DNA of 64,000 bases. Origin: Agromyces aurantiacus (lineage in GTDB: Bacteria; Actinomycetota; Actinomycetes; Actinomycetales; Microbacteriaceae). Under the pieces are notes generated by a model. It did not search any database. It worked only from the letters and a program-made list of their open reading frames with translations, and was not told the origin of the DNA. The stretch's first letter is position 1, and every line of letters starts with the position of its first letter. Position numbers and translations under genes: made by a program. The stretch covers positions 2,542,001 through 2,606,000 of the forward strand of contig NZ_JAFBBW010000001.1 in the NCBI RefSeq assembly GCF_016907355.1, in the 5' to 3' direction. Positions 39,721 to 46,967 of this stretch are shown in pieces.

Positions 39721-39755
39721 ACGGCTGAACCCGCGGATGACGCGGGTTCAGCCGT
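39721..39755 (-). terminator. hairpin overlapping the transposase stop codon
   Basis: Perfect 15-bp stem (ACGGCTGAACCCGCG / CGCGGGTTCAGCCGT) with a 5-nt loop. The stop codon of the transposase lies inside the stem. It can block transcription from the tRNA side into the antisense of the transposase and end the transposase mRNA. Confidence 0.75.
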
Positions 39756-40911
39756 TCTTCGTTGCTGGCTGGTAGGTCCGTTCTGGGTCGATTCGGTGTT
39801 CGCTGAGCACGGTCCCGTCCGGGTCGATGACTGTGACGTTCGTGTTGTGGATGAGCAGAATGACGTCGGTGCCGGCGTGTGGTCGTCCGATGCCCAAGTG
39901 CAGCATCCTGTTGGCGTAGCGCAGGGAGACTTTCCCGCCCGGGTCGACCCGGTCGTAGCGGACTCGCCACAGGTTCGGGTCGTCCGGCGCGGTCGGGGCG
40001 GCTTTCGGGATCAGCTCGTACGCGAACGCGGGAGTGCGCCGGTTGATCGACCGGTGCGGGCGGTGCTGGTTGTAGTAGTCGCGGAAGCCCTCGAGCACGG
40101 CCTGCAGCTCCTCGAGCGTCGCGGCCGGGCGGGTAGCGAGGTGTTTCTTCAGGGTCTGCCAGAGCCGTTCGATCTTGCCCTGCGTGGTGGGCTTGTACGG
40201 CAGCCCGTTCTTCTGGACGATGCCGTAGAGCGCTAGCAGGGTCTCGAACGCGTTCGGGTTGCCGGTGCCGGTGATGGTGCCGGCGTACCGGGTGGTGTAG
40301 ACCATGCCGTTGTCGGTGAGCGTCGACGCCGGATACCCGTGCAGGTCGCCGGCCGCGGTGAACGTGTCGGTCACGGTCTTCCCGGTGACGCGGCGGTGGG
40401 CACTGAGGTGCAGCAGGTAGCGGGAGTGGTCGTCGAGCCAGCCGATGATCTCCACTCCGGCGCCAGTGCTGAGGGTCCAGTGGGTGAAGTCGGACTGCCA
40501 CATCTGGTTGGGCCGGTCCGCGGCGAACCGCAGCAGCGAGCTCTTGGGCCGCTTCTGGCGTTGCGGGGTGACCTTCCCGGCACGGGTCAGGATCCGCCAC
40601 ACCGTGGTCCGGCCGATCCGATGCCCCTCGCGAAGCATGTGGGTGTGGATCGTGTCCGGTCCGGCGTCCAGGCCGTCTGCGGTGAGCTGGTCGCGCACCT
40701 CGAGCACTCGCGCCTGGACCGGTTCGGGGACCCGGTTCGCGTTCGAGTGCGGCGCTGACGACCGCGGCCGGAACGCGGCATCGCCTTCCTCGAGCCACCG
40801 GTGATGCAGCCGATGCACCAGCGACTTGGCCACCCCGTACCGGCGGGCGACCTGCCCATAGGAGAGTCCCTGGACGGTCACGGCCTTGATCAGCACCTCG
40901 GGCTTGCTCAC
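39748..40911 (-). CDS. IS481 family transposase
   Basis: 387 residues. N-terminal helix-turn-helix (about 1-60; GLSYGQVARRYGVAKSLVHRL), second HTH_29/32-like region (VWRILTRAG), then the DDE catalytic domain with MWQSDFTHW (first Asp), LTDNGMVYT (second Asp) and KIERLWQTLKKHL (Glu), all intact, followed by the FRDYYNQHRPHRSI motif typical of IS3/IS481 and a C-terminal extension (about 300-387). The GTG 40911 start is directly preceded by GGAGG with no spacer, so translation may be weak or begin at GTG six codons further. Confidence 0.93.
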   Translation of the reverse strand: MSKPEVLIKAVTVQGLSYGQVARRYGVAKSLVHRLHHRWLEEGDAAFRPRSSAPHSNANRVPEPVQARVLEVRDQLTADGLDAGPDTIHTHMLREGHRIGRTTVWRILTRAGKVTPQRQKRPKSSLLRFAADRPNQMWQSDFTHWTLSTGAGVEIIGWLDDHSRYLLHLSAHRRVTGKTVTDTFTAAGDLHGYPASTLTDNGMVYTTRYAGTITGTGNPNAFETLLALYGIVQKNGLPYKPTTQGKIERLWQTLKKHLATRPAATLEELQAVLEGFRDYYNQHRPHRSINRRTPAFAYELIPKAAPTAPDDPNLWRVRYDRVDPGGKVSLRYANRMLHLGIGRPHAGTDVILLIHNTNVTVIDPDGTVLSEHRIDPERTYQPATKNG

Positions 40912-40931
40912 CCTCCGACCGTGCCGCGAAG

Positions 40932-41014
40932 CCGTTCACAATGACGCGGGACATCCCAGCCCGCACATCCCAACCGTTCACAATGTCGCGGGACACCCGT
41001 TCACAAGGTCGTGG
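40932..41014 (-). repeat. three tandem end-like repeats at the right end of the IS
   Basis: On plus: CCGTTCACAATGACGCGGGACA (40932-40953) and CCGTTCACAATGTCGCGGGACA (40974-40995) differ at one base, and a shorter copy CCGTTCACAAGGTCGTGG lies at 40997-41014. Each is the inverse of the left-end sequence (19 of 22 for the second copy). They look like repeated transposase binding sites; the left end has only one. Confidence 0.8.
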
Positions 41015-41023
41015 AATCAGACA

Positions 41024-41043
41024 CCGTCATCCCCTCCGTGTGA
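41024..41043 (+). repeat. right copy of 20-bp direct repeat flanking the IS
   Basis: CCGTCATCCCCTCCGTGTGA, identical to 39683-39702, abutting the right end (AGACA) of the element. It contains the terminal 12 bases of tRNA-Gly without the rest of the gene. Confidence 0.95.
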
Positions 41044-41121
41044 CCTCACCCCGCCTCGCGCGATCGCCGCGGAGTACGCTGGATACGACAGCAGGCATCG
41101 TGGCGTCGAGGAGGATGCGCC

Positions 41122-41499
41122 GTGACCTCAGGGCGGTCGGAGCGGACGCGGGTCATCGCCGATCTGGCGTGGCTCGGCGGCGTGATCCAGGTCGCCTTCG
41201 GCGCGGCACTGCTCGCGACATCGGAGGCGCCGGTCGTGGCGGCGACGCTCGCCATCATCGGCGGATCGGCGACGGTCCTCGCCGGCACGCTCGTGTTCGT
41301 CAGGGCGCGCGCGTCGTGGACGACCGCGATGCTCGCCTTCGCGCTCTCGCTCGGCGCCGCGGCATATGCCGCGTGGGTCGCCGCCCCGTACTGGCGGGGG
41401 GCGCTCGTGGCCGGTGTGCTGGCCCTCGGCGGCCTGCTCGCCGAGTGGACCGACCGCCTGCCCGCGTCGGCGGGCCCGCGCAGCGGCGGGCGGCGATGA
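41122..41499 (+). CDS. small hypothetical membrane protein
   Basis: 125 residues with about four membrane helices (about 11-30, 38-60, 66-85, 90-108) and short charged ends; no recognised family. GTG 41122 has GAGGAGG 6-9 nt upstream. The stop overlaps the start of the following hydrolase gene (ATGA), so both are translated together. First gene after the IS element. Confidence 0.72.
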   Translation: MTSGRSERTRVIADLAWLGGVIQVAFGAALLATSEAPVVAATLAIIGGSATVLAGTLVFVRARASWTTAMLAFALSLGAAAYAAWVAAPYWRGALVAGVLALGGLLAEWTDRLPASAGPRSGGRR

Positions 41500-42404
41500 G
41501 TGCGGCATCGAGCACGCCGTCCGGTTCCCGGCATCGTTCGCGACTGCACCCGAGCAGACCCGAATCGGCGCTCGCGGGGCGGTGGACCGAGATCGACGGC
41601 CTCGAGGTGTTCTACCGCGAGTCGCCGAGCCAGCCCGACGCTCCCGCGATGATGCACGTGCACGGCTTCGGCCTCTCGGGCCGCTACCTGCTGCCGACCG
41701 CCGAGCTCCTGAGTGACGAGTTCCACACGCTCGTGCCCGACCTGCCCGGCTTCGGGCGCAGCCAGGGCGCCTCGATGGGCCTCGACGTCCCCGACCTCGC
41801 GCATGCCGCCGCACGGTTCCTCGACGACCGCGGCGTCGACCGGGTGACGCTCGTGGGCAATTCGATGGGATGCCCCGTCATCACCGAGTTCGCCCGCCTC
41901 CACCCCGATCGCCTCGAACGCGCCGTGCTCGTCTCCCCGGCCGGCGGCATGTACAACCAGCCGCTCCGACGAGCCGTCGCGCAGCTCACACGCGACGGCC
42001 CACGCGAGCCGACGCGCATGGTCGGCGTCGCCGTCCCGGACTACCTGCGCTTCGGGGTGCCCAGCACGCTGAAGATGTTCCGCGCACTCACGCAGTACCC
42101 GTCGCTCGAGCGGCTGCTCGAACTCGAGGTCCCGACGCTCGTCGTCATCGGCGACCGCGATCCGCTGATGCCGCCGACGCGGCGCGTGCACGAGGTGGCG
42201 TCGATGACCGACACCCACGTGCTGCTGGTCGGCATCCGTGGCGCAGCGCATGCGATCAACTTCAGCCATCCCGGCGAGCTCGCCCACGTCATCCGCCAGT
42301 TCATGGCGGACGAACCCATCACCGACGACCCGGACTCGCCGGGTCTTGCACGCGTCGTCGAGATCCATCGCGGAGCGCACCACCCGCGCGCGAAGGGCAC
42401 CTGA
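41496..42404 (+). CDS. alpha/beta hydrolase
   Basis: 302 residues, cytoplasmic. Oxyanion region MHVHGFGLSGRYLLP, PDLPGFGRS, nucleophile elbow LVGNSMGCPV (Ser), acid Asp in VVIGDRDPLMP and base His in GAAHAINFSHPG: all parts of the catalytic triad are visible. The MMHVHGFG opening and general layout resemble ester and C-C hydrolases, but the substrate cannot be named. ATG 41496 overlaps the upstream small membrane protein gene. The N-terminal 20 residues are basic and Ser-rich. Confidence 0.85.
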   Translation: MSAASSTPSGSRHRSRLHPSRPESALAGRWTEIDGLEVFYRESPSQPDAPAMMHVHGFGLSGRYLLPTAELLSDEFHTLVPDLPGFGRSQGASMGLDVPDLAHAAARFLDDRGVDRVTLVGNSMGCPVITEFARLHPDRLERAVLVSPAGGMYNQPLRRAVAQLTRDGPREPTRMVGVAVPDYLRFGVPSTLKMFRALTQYPSLERLLELEVPTLVVIGDRDPLMPPTRRVHEVASMTDTHVLLVGIRGAAHAINFSHPGELAHVIRQFMADEPITDDPDSPGLARVVEIHRGAHHPRAKGT

Positions 42405-42457
42405 CGGGGCACGGACCGCAACGCGTCCGCGTCCGCGGACTCGATAGGCTCATCCGG

Positions 42458-43429
42458 ATGATCCCCTCCGGCCAGCGTCACCACTGGATGGACGCGCTGC
42501 GCGGCGCCGCCGTGCTCCTCGTCGCCCTGTGGCATGCGTTCTCGATCCCCTACCGGGAGACTCCTCCCGGGATCGAGTGGGCCTTCGACTTCCTCTCGGT
42601 CTATCGCATCCCGCTGCTGATGTTCCTCTCCGGCCTGCTCCTGGACCACTCGCTCTCGAAGCCGGTCTCGGCGTACGTCGGCGGGAAGCTGCGGCGGATC
42701 GCCTGGCCGTTGCTCGTCTGGTCGCTGGTGCTCATCCTCATCGCATGGCGAGCCGCGAAGCCCGACTCGGTCGGCTTCTGGTTCGGCGAGGACTCGCACC
42801 TCTGGTATCTCGGGGTCCTGCTGGTCTGCTACGCCATCGGATTCCTCACGAGGTGGGTCCATCCCGTCGTCTTCCTCATCGTCGGCGTCCCCGCGATGGA
42901 ACTCGTGCAGACCGAGAACTGGCTGATCAACAGCACGCTCTGGTTCGGCCTCTTCTTCTTCGCGGGCGCCACGATGTCGCGCTGGCTCGCCTGGTGGCTC
43001 GCGCGCGGCCCGGTGCTGCCCTCCATCGCACTCCTCGCGGCATCCGCCTGGGCGGCCTACTCGGCGACCGTGCACGGCTACGCGCCCGTCGCGCACTGGC
43101 GCCCGCTCGCCTTCTCCCTCGCCGGCGTGATCGGCCTCGTCTGGTTCGCCGCGCGGATGCGACGCGCACGGTGGCTCGAGTGGGTCGGACAGCGCTCGAT
43201 CGTCTTCTACGTCGCCCACGTCCCGTTCATCTGGATCGTGACCGTGCTCGCCGTCGGGTCCCTGCCGCCTCCCGTCACGTACGCGCTCGTCCTGGTGGTC
43301 ACGGGAGCAGGGTGCTGGATGCTGGCGAGGCACCTCGCCGGAAGCATCCTGTTCGTGTTCCCGCGCCTGCCGGTGCGCCGTCGCCCGGAGGCGGCCGGAG
43401 AGCCGCTGGCGACGCCGCCCGGTTCCTGA
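42458..43429 (+). CDS. acyltransferase 3 family membrane protein
   Basis: 323 residues with about ten membrane helices. The N-terminal QRHHWMDALRGAAVLLVALWHAF carries the conserved Arg and His of acyltransferase-3 proteins, and PLLMFLSGLLLDHSL and WYLGVLLVCYAIGF are typical of the family. Members O-acetylate or otherwise acylate cell-wall sugars or exported compounds. The target is unknown; no glycan genes are next to it. ATG 42458; 53 bp after the hydrolase gene, possibly the same transcript. Confidence 0.85.
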   Translation: MIPSGQRHHWMDALRGAAVLLVALWHAFSIPYRETPPGIEWAFDFLSVYRIPLLMFLSGLLLDHSLSKPVSAYVGGKLRRIAWPLLVWSLVLILIAWRAAKPDSVGFWFGEDSHLWYLGVLLVCYAIGFLTRWVHPVVFLIVGVPAMELVQTENWLINSTLWFGLFFFAGATMSRWLAWWLARGPVLPSIALLAASAWAAYSATVHGYAPVAHWRPLAFSLAGVIGLVWFAARMRRARWLEWVGQRSIVFYVAHVPFIWIVTVLAVGSLPPPVTYALVLVVTGAGCWMLARHLAGSILFVFPRLPVRRRPEAAGEPLATPPGS

Positions 43430-43535
43430 CGACGGGTCCCCCGAGCGGATCGCGCCGGGCGCGCGTCGACGGCGGACGGAGCGTGGCGCGCCTCGTCAAC
43501 CCCCTGTGCATCCGGTGCGAATGCCCGGCCCGGTC

Positions 43536-43549
43536 ACGCCGATCGGCGT
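43536..43549. promoter_or_regulatory. 14-bp palindrome upstream of dps
   Basis: ACGCCGATCGGCGT is a perfect palindrome 41-54 bp upstream of the dps ATG, at about promoter distance. Candidate operator for a stress regulator; identity unknown, and GC palindromes occur by chance in such DNA. Confidence 0.25.
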
Positions 43550-43589
43550 AGCGTGGCTGGGGTCACGTCGATGAGTGGAAGGGGACCCG

Positions 43590-44108
43590 ATGACCGACTC
43601 GAAGACCGCAGCCAAGACCACGGCCAAGAAGCCCAAGGCGCCCATGAAGGGCGCGGACCCCGAGGTCGCCTCGGGCGTCTCGCAGTTCTTCACGCCCATG
43701 GTCCACGAACTGACGGCCCTCGCCCTCAACGGCAAGCAGGCGCATTGGAACGTTCGCGGCCGCGACTTCCTGGAGGTGCACGAGTTCCTCGACACCGTCG
43801 TGGAGCACGCGCAGGAGTGGGCCGACCTCGCCGCCGAGCGCGTCGTGGCCCTCGGCTTGCCGATCGACGCCCGGCTCGCGACGATCGCGAAGGAGAGCGA
43901 CGCCGTCAATCCGTCGGCGGGCTTCAAGCAGGCCGACGAGACCATCGCCGACGTCGTCGCACAGATCGACGTCGCCACCGAGAAGGTCAACGCCGCGATC
44001 GAGGGCCTCGAGGAGCTCGATCCCGTGAGCCAGGACGTCGCGATCGAGATCCGCCGCGGCCTCGACAAGGACCGCTGGTTCCTCGCGGCGCACATCAGCG
44101 TGAAGTAG
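43590..44108 (+). CDS. dps: Dps family DNA-binding ferritin-like protein
   Basis: Twelve-subunit iron-storing and DNA-protecting protein. 172 residues. Ferroxidase residues are in HWNVRGRDFLEVHEFLD (His, Asp) and HAQEWADLAAERV (Asp, Glu). The N-terminal tail is Lys- and Thr-rich (SKTAAKTTAKKPKAP) and is the likely DNA-binding arm. ATG 43590 is chosen because AGGGG lies 5 nt upstream; a GTG at 43575 would add five residues. Single gene. Confidence 0.95.
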   Translation: MTDSKTAAKTTAKKPKAPMKGADPEVASGVSQFFTPMVHELTALALNGKQAHWNVRGRDFLEVHEFLDTVVEHAQEWADLAAERVVALGLPIDARLATIAKESDAVNPSAGFKQADETIADVVAQIDVATEKVNAAIEGLEELDPVSQDVAIEIRRGLDKDRWFLAAHISVK

Positions 44109-44172
44109 GCGCGAGCGCCTCGTCGTCCGCCGGCAGGTGCGGCGACCTCGGGCCCGGGTGCACAATGCCGGT

Positions 44173-44889
44173 ATGGCGGATGCGCCCGGGCCCGACCCGT
44201 CTGCGCCGGCATCCGGCGGCGATCCGGAAGCCGACGCGCTCACCGACGCGCAGAAGGCGCTGAGGGCTCAGCTGCTCGCCACCGAGCACTGGAGCCTGCT
44301 CGCCTCGCGGTCGACCACGCAGGCCGAGGTGCTCACCCGCATCGCGATCTTCCTCACGCTGGTCTCCGCGGGTCTGATCGGCCTCGGCATCCTCGGCAAT
44401 GCGACCCGGTTCCGCGGATGGTTCGGGGTCGCCGCGCTCGGCGTCCTCTTCCTGTTGCTCCTGCTCGGCCTGATCACGATGCTGCGCGCCTTCAACACGG
44501 CGACCGAGGACCTGATGTACGTCCTGGCGATGAATCGACTTCGCGCCGCGTACCTCGACCTCGACCCCGGCCTCGAGCCGTATCTCATGATGTCGCCCCA
44601 CGACGACCTGCGCGGCTCGGAAGTGACGTACCACGTCTTCTTCCCACGGCCCGCCTCCCAGATCCTCGGCAGCTCGATGATGGTCATCTCGGTCGTGACG
44701 TCGACCGTGGCCGGCCTCTTCGCCGGCGGGGTGGCGGCGGCGTTCGGCGCCCCGATCGGGGTGAGCGTCGCGTTCGGCGTGGTGGCCGGCATGGCGGCGT
44801 TCGTCTGGATGCTGCGCCGCGGCTACCGCCTCTACCTGCGCGTGTGGAAGGAGCACACGCCCCTGCGGCCGACGCCGCCCGACCGCTGA
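44173..44889 (+). CDS. hypothetical membrane protein
   Basis: 238 residues. Four membrane helices in two pairs (about 62-82, 88-112, then about 172-192 and 196-215), separated by a soluble segment with RLRAAYLDLDPGLEPYLMMSPHDDLRGSE. The N-terminus is acidic and Pro-rich, then a cytoplasmic helix (KALRAQLLATEHWSLLASRS). The layout resembles small proteins with two hairpins that may sense or scaffold; I do not recognise a named family. ATG 44173. Convergent with the response-regulator gene (6-bp gap). Confidence 0.72.
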   Translation: MADAPGPDPSAPASGGDPEADALTDAQKALRAQLLATEHWSLLASRSTTQAEVLTRIAIFLTLVSAGLIGLGILGNATRFRGWFGVAALGVLFLLLLLGLITMLRAFNTATEDLMYVLAMNRLRAAYLDLDPGLEPYLMMSPHDDLRGSEVTYHVFFPRPASQILGSSMMVISVVTSTVAGLFAGGVAAAFGAPIGVSVAFGVVAGMAAFVWMLRRGYRLYLRVWKEHTPLRPTPPDR

Positions 44890-44895
44890 GCCCGG

Positions 44896-45558
44896 TCAGC
44901 GCCGCAGCCAGGCGAGCACCGCGAGCACCCGCCGGTGGTCGGTGCCGGAGTCCTCGAGCCCGAGCTTCTGGAAGATCGAGGTGACGTTCTTCTCGACCGC
45001 GCCGACGCCGATGTAGAGCTGCGACGCGATGCCGGCGTTCGTGCGCCCCTCGGCCATGAGCTCGAGCACCTCGCGCTCGCGGGGTGTGAGCGAGGCGAGC
45101 GGGTCGCCGCGGCGCGAGAGCAGCTCGCGAACGACCTGCGGGTCGAGCACGGTGCCGCCTTCGCGCACGCGGAGCACCGCGTCCTGCAGGTCGTCGAGCG
45201 AGGCGACGCGGTCCTTCAACAGGTAGCCCATACCGCCGTCGGCCGACGAGAGCAGCTCCTGCGCATACGTGCCCTCGACGTACTGGCTGAGCAGCAGCAC
45301 TCCGAGGCCGGGTGCGCGGCGCCGCAGCTCGATCGCCGCGCGGACGCCCTCGTCGCGGAAGGTCGGCGGCATGCGCACGTCGAGCACCGCGACATCCGGA
45401 GCCGCGCGCTCGAGGTCGGCGAGCAGCGCGACCGCATCGCCGTAGGCGCCGACGGTCTCGAAGCCCGCCTCGTCGAAGAGGCGCACGAGCCCTTCGCGCA
45501 GGAGCATGGAATCCTCGGCGAGCACGACGCGGACGGGTGCATCGGACGGTGCGGTCAC
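44896..45558 (-). CDS. LuxR-type (NarL) response regulator
   Basis: 220 residues: receiver domain (1-125) with the acidic pocket AEDS, phosphorylated Asp60 (DVAVLDVRMPP) and Lys in GYLLKDRV; then a LuxR HTH (about 155-215; LTPREREVLELMAEGRTNAGIASQLY). GTG 45558 overlaps the kinase stop as GTGA. With the kinase and the multicopper oxidase it forms a three-gene coupled operon, so it probably controls oxidase expression or a wider copper/envelope response. Target unknown. Confidence 0.93.
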   Translation of the reverse strand: MTAPSDAPVRVVLAEDSMLLREGLVRLFDEAGFETVGAYGDAVALLADLERAAPDVAVLDVRMPPTFRDEGVRAAIELRRRAPGLGVLLLSQYVEGTYAQELLSSADGGMGYLLKDRVASLDDLQDAVLRVREGGTVLDPQVVRELLSRRGDPLASLTPREREVLELMAEGRTNAGIASQLYIGVGAVEKNVTSIFQKLGLEDSGTDHRRVLAVLAWLRR

Positions 45559-46967
45559 GCGCCCACCATAGCGTCGGGCACGTACGGGAAGTGGGCGCCG
45601 ATCACGGTCGGTCCGCCGGCCGGGCTGTCGACGAGCAGCACCCCGCCGAGGCCCCGGACACGCTCGTCGAGGCCCGCGAGTCCGTGGCCCGGGGTCGCCG
45701 TGGCGCCGCCGTGGCCGTTGTCGGTGACCCAGAGGTCGAGCCAGTGCCCGGACGCGCCGGTGTCCCGCGTCGCCAGACGCAGGCGGATGGCGCTCGCGCC
45801 GGAGTGCTTGGCCGCGTTCGTGAGCAGCTCGGCGGCGATGAAGTACGCGTTGCGCTCGATCGCGGCCGGCAGCGCGGCGTCCGCGGGCAGCGCCAGCTCG
45901 AGCGTGACGGGCACCGGGCTCCGGCCCGCGACCGATTCCAGCGCGCTGGCGAGCCCACGGTCCTGCAGGAGCGGCGGGGCGAATCCGCGCGAGAGCGCGC
46001 GCAGCTCGTCGAGCGTGTCGCGGGCCTGGTCGCGGGCCTCGCCGAGCAGGGCCCTGGCTGCGTCGGGGTCGGTCTCGAGCTTGCGGTCGATCGCGGCGAG
46101 GTCCATCTGGAGGCGCACGAGTCGCTGCTGCGGGCCGTCGTGGATGTCGCGCTCGAGACGCCGCAGCGCGGCATCCTCGGCCTGGACGGCCGCGCCGCGC
46201 GAGGCCGCGAGCTGCTGCACCTGGCGCTCGAGCGCCTCCGATCGCCACGCCCCGAGCATGCCGCGGCCGATCCGGTCGTGGATCCAGGTCAACCCGGTCG
46301 TCACGAACGGGAGCGCGAGCAGGAACACCGCACCGAGCACGAACTGCGCGATCGACTCCCCCACGAGCGGCTGCACGTCGACCGCGGCCGATCCACCGGG
46401 CCAGACCCGGTCGAGCACCCATTCGTGCGGCCAGAAGTCCCGCCCGCCCGTGGGCACGAACATCGCCCAGAACCAGTAGGTGACGCCGCCGAGCCCGACG
46501 GCCAGCCACACGACCGTGACCGTCCAGCTGAACAGGGCGACGATCGGCGCGACCACCATGCCGTGCAGCAGGTACAGCCAGTAGTGGCCGTCGACGAAGG
46601 GCGCGAAGAACGCGCGCCACGGCCCCTCACCGGCGGGCGAGGCCGCATCCCAGTTCGGCCGGCGGATGGCGGTCCGGCCCGCCCACTCGAGCCGGACGAG
46701 CTCGAGGATGCCGAAGCCCCGCGCGGTGTAGAGCGCCGCGACGACGACCGCGAGGCCGACGACGATCACGAGCAGGCTCGCGCCCGTCGAGAACAGCGTG
46801 ACGAGCACCGTGAACGCGACGATCGCGATCGGGAAGCCGAGGAGCAGGTATCCGAGCTCGCGCGGCACCGCCGCCCACAGGCGGCCGTAGCCGCGACGGC
46901 GTCGCGATGCGGCATCCGCCGCCGGTTCGGTCGGGCGCGCGGCGCCCGCGGTGTCAATGGTGGTCAT
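45555..46967 (-). CDS. sensor histidine kinase with membrane sensor domain
   Basis: 470 residues. The N-terminal half holds about six membrane helices (36-80, 132-170 and 205-225 regions) of the putative-sensor type; the HisKA_3 dimerisation domain has His276 in LERDIHDGPQQRLV; the HATPase domain has the N box ELLTNAAKHSG and the Gly-rich TPGHGLAGLDERVRGLGG. NarL-class partner for the regulator downstream. Its ATG lies 14 bp inside the oxidase gene, overlapping. The sensed signal is unknown; no Met/His-rich copper loop is obvious in the short outside loops. Confidence 0.93.
   Translation of the reverse strand: MTTIDTAGAARPTEPAADAASRRRRGYGRLWAAVPRELGYLLLGFPIAIVAFTVLVTLFSTGASLLVIVVGLAVVVAALYTARGFGILELVRLEWAGRTAIRRPNWDAASPAGEGPWRAFFAPFVDGHYWLYLLHGMVVAPIVALFSWTVTVVWLAVGLGGVTYWFWAMFVPTGGRDFWPHEWVLDRVWPGGSAAVDVQPLVGESIAQFVLGAVFLLALPFVTTGLTWIHDRIGRGMLGAWRSEALERQVQQLAASRGAAVQAEDAALRRLERDIHDGPQQRLVRLQMDLAAIDRKLETDPDAARALLGEARDQARDTLDELRALSRGFAPPLLQDRGLASALESVAGRSPVPVTLELALPADAALPAAIERNAYFIAAELLTNAAKHSGASAIRLRLATRDTGASGHWLDLWVTDNGHGGATATPGHGLAGLDERVRGLGGVLLVDSPAGGPTVIGAHFPYVPDAMVGA

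Larger units (their letters stand above)
39703..41023 (-). mobile_element. IS481-type insertion sequence at the tRNA-Gly 3' end
   Basis: 1321-bp element bounded by 5'-TGTCT ... AGACA-3' and by perfect 20-bp direct repeats. The left inner sequence (GGACATTGTGAACGG) recurs in inverted orientation three times at the right end. It carries one transposase gene on the minus strand and a 15-bp hairpin just inside its left end. The tRNA gene remains intact. The transposase is complete, so the copy may be active. A 20-bp duplication is longer than I know for IS481 elements. Confidence 0.85.

Noticed and set aside
40995..40997. Element right end at 40995 rather than 41023
   Set aside because: The 40974-40995 copy matches the left end better, but only 41023 has the TGTCT tip directly against the 20-bp repeat.
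39683..41043. Integrative element with attL/attR at tRNA-Gly
   Set aside because: No tyrosine or serine recombinase is present, and the segment fits one IS with its ends abutting the repeats exactly.
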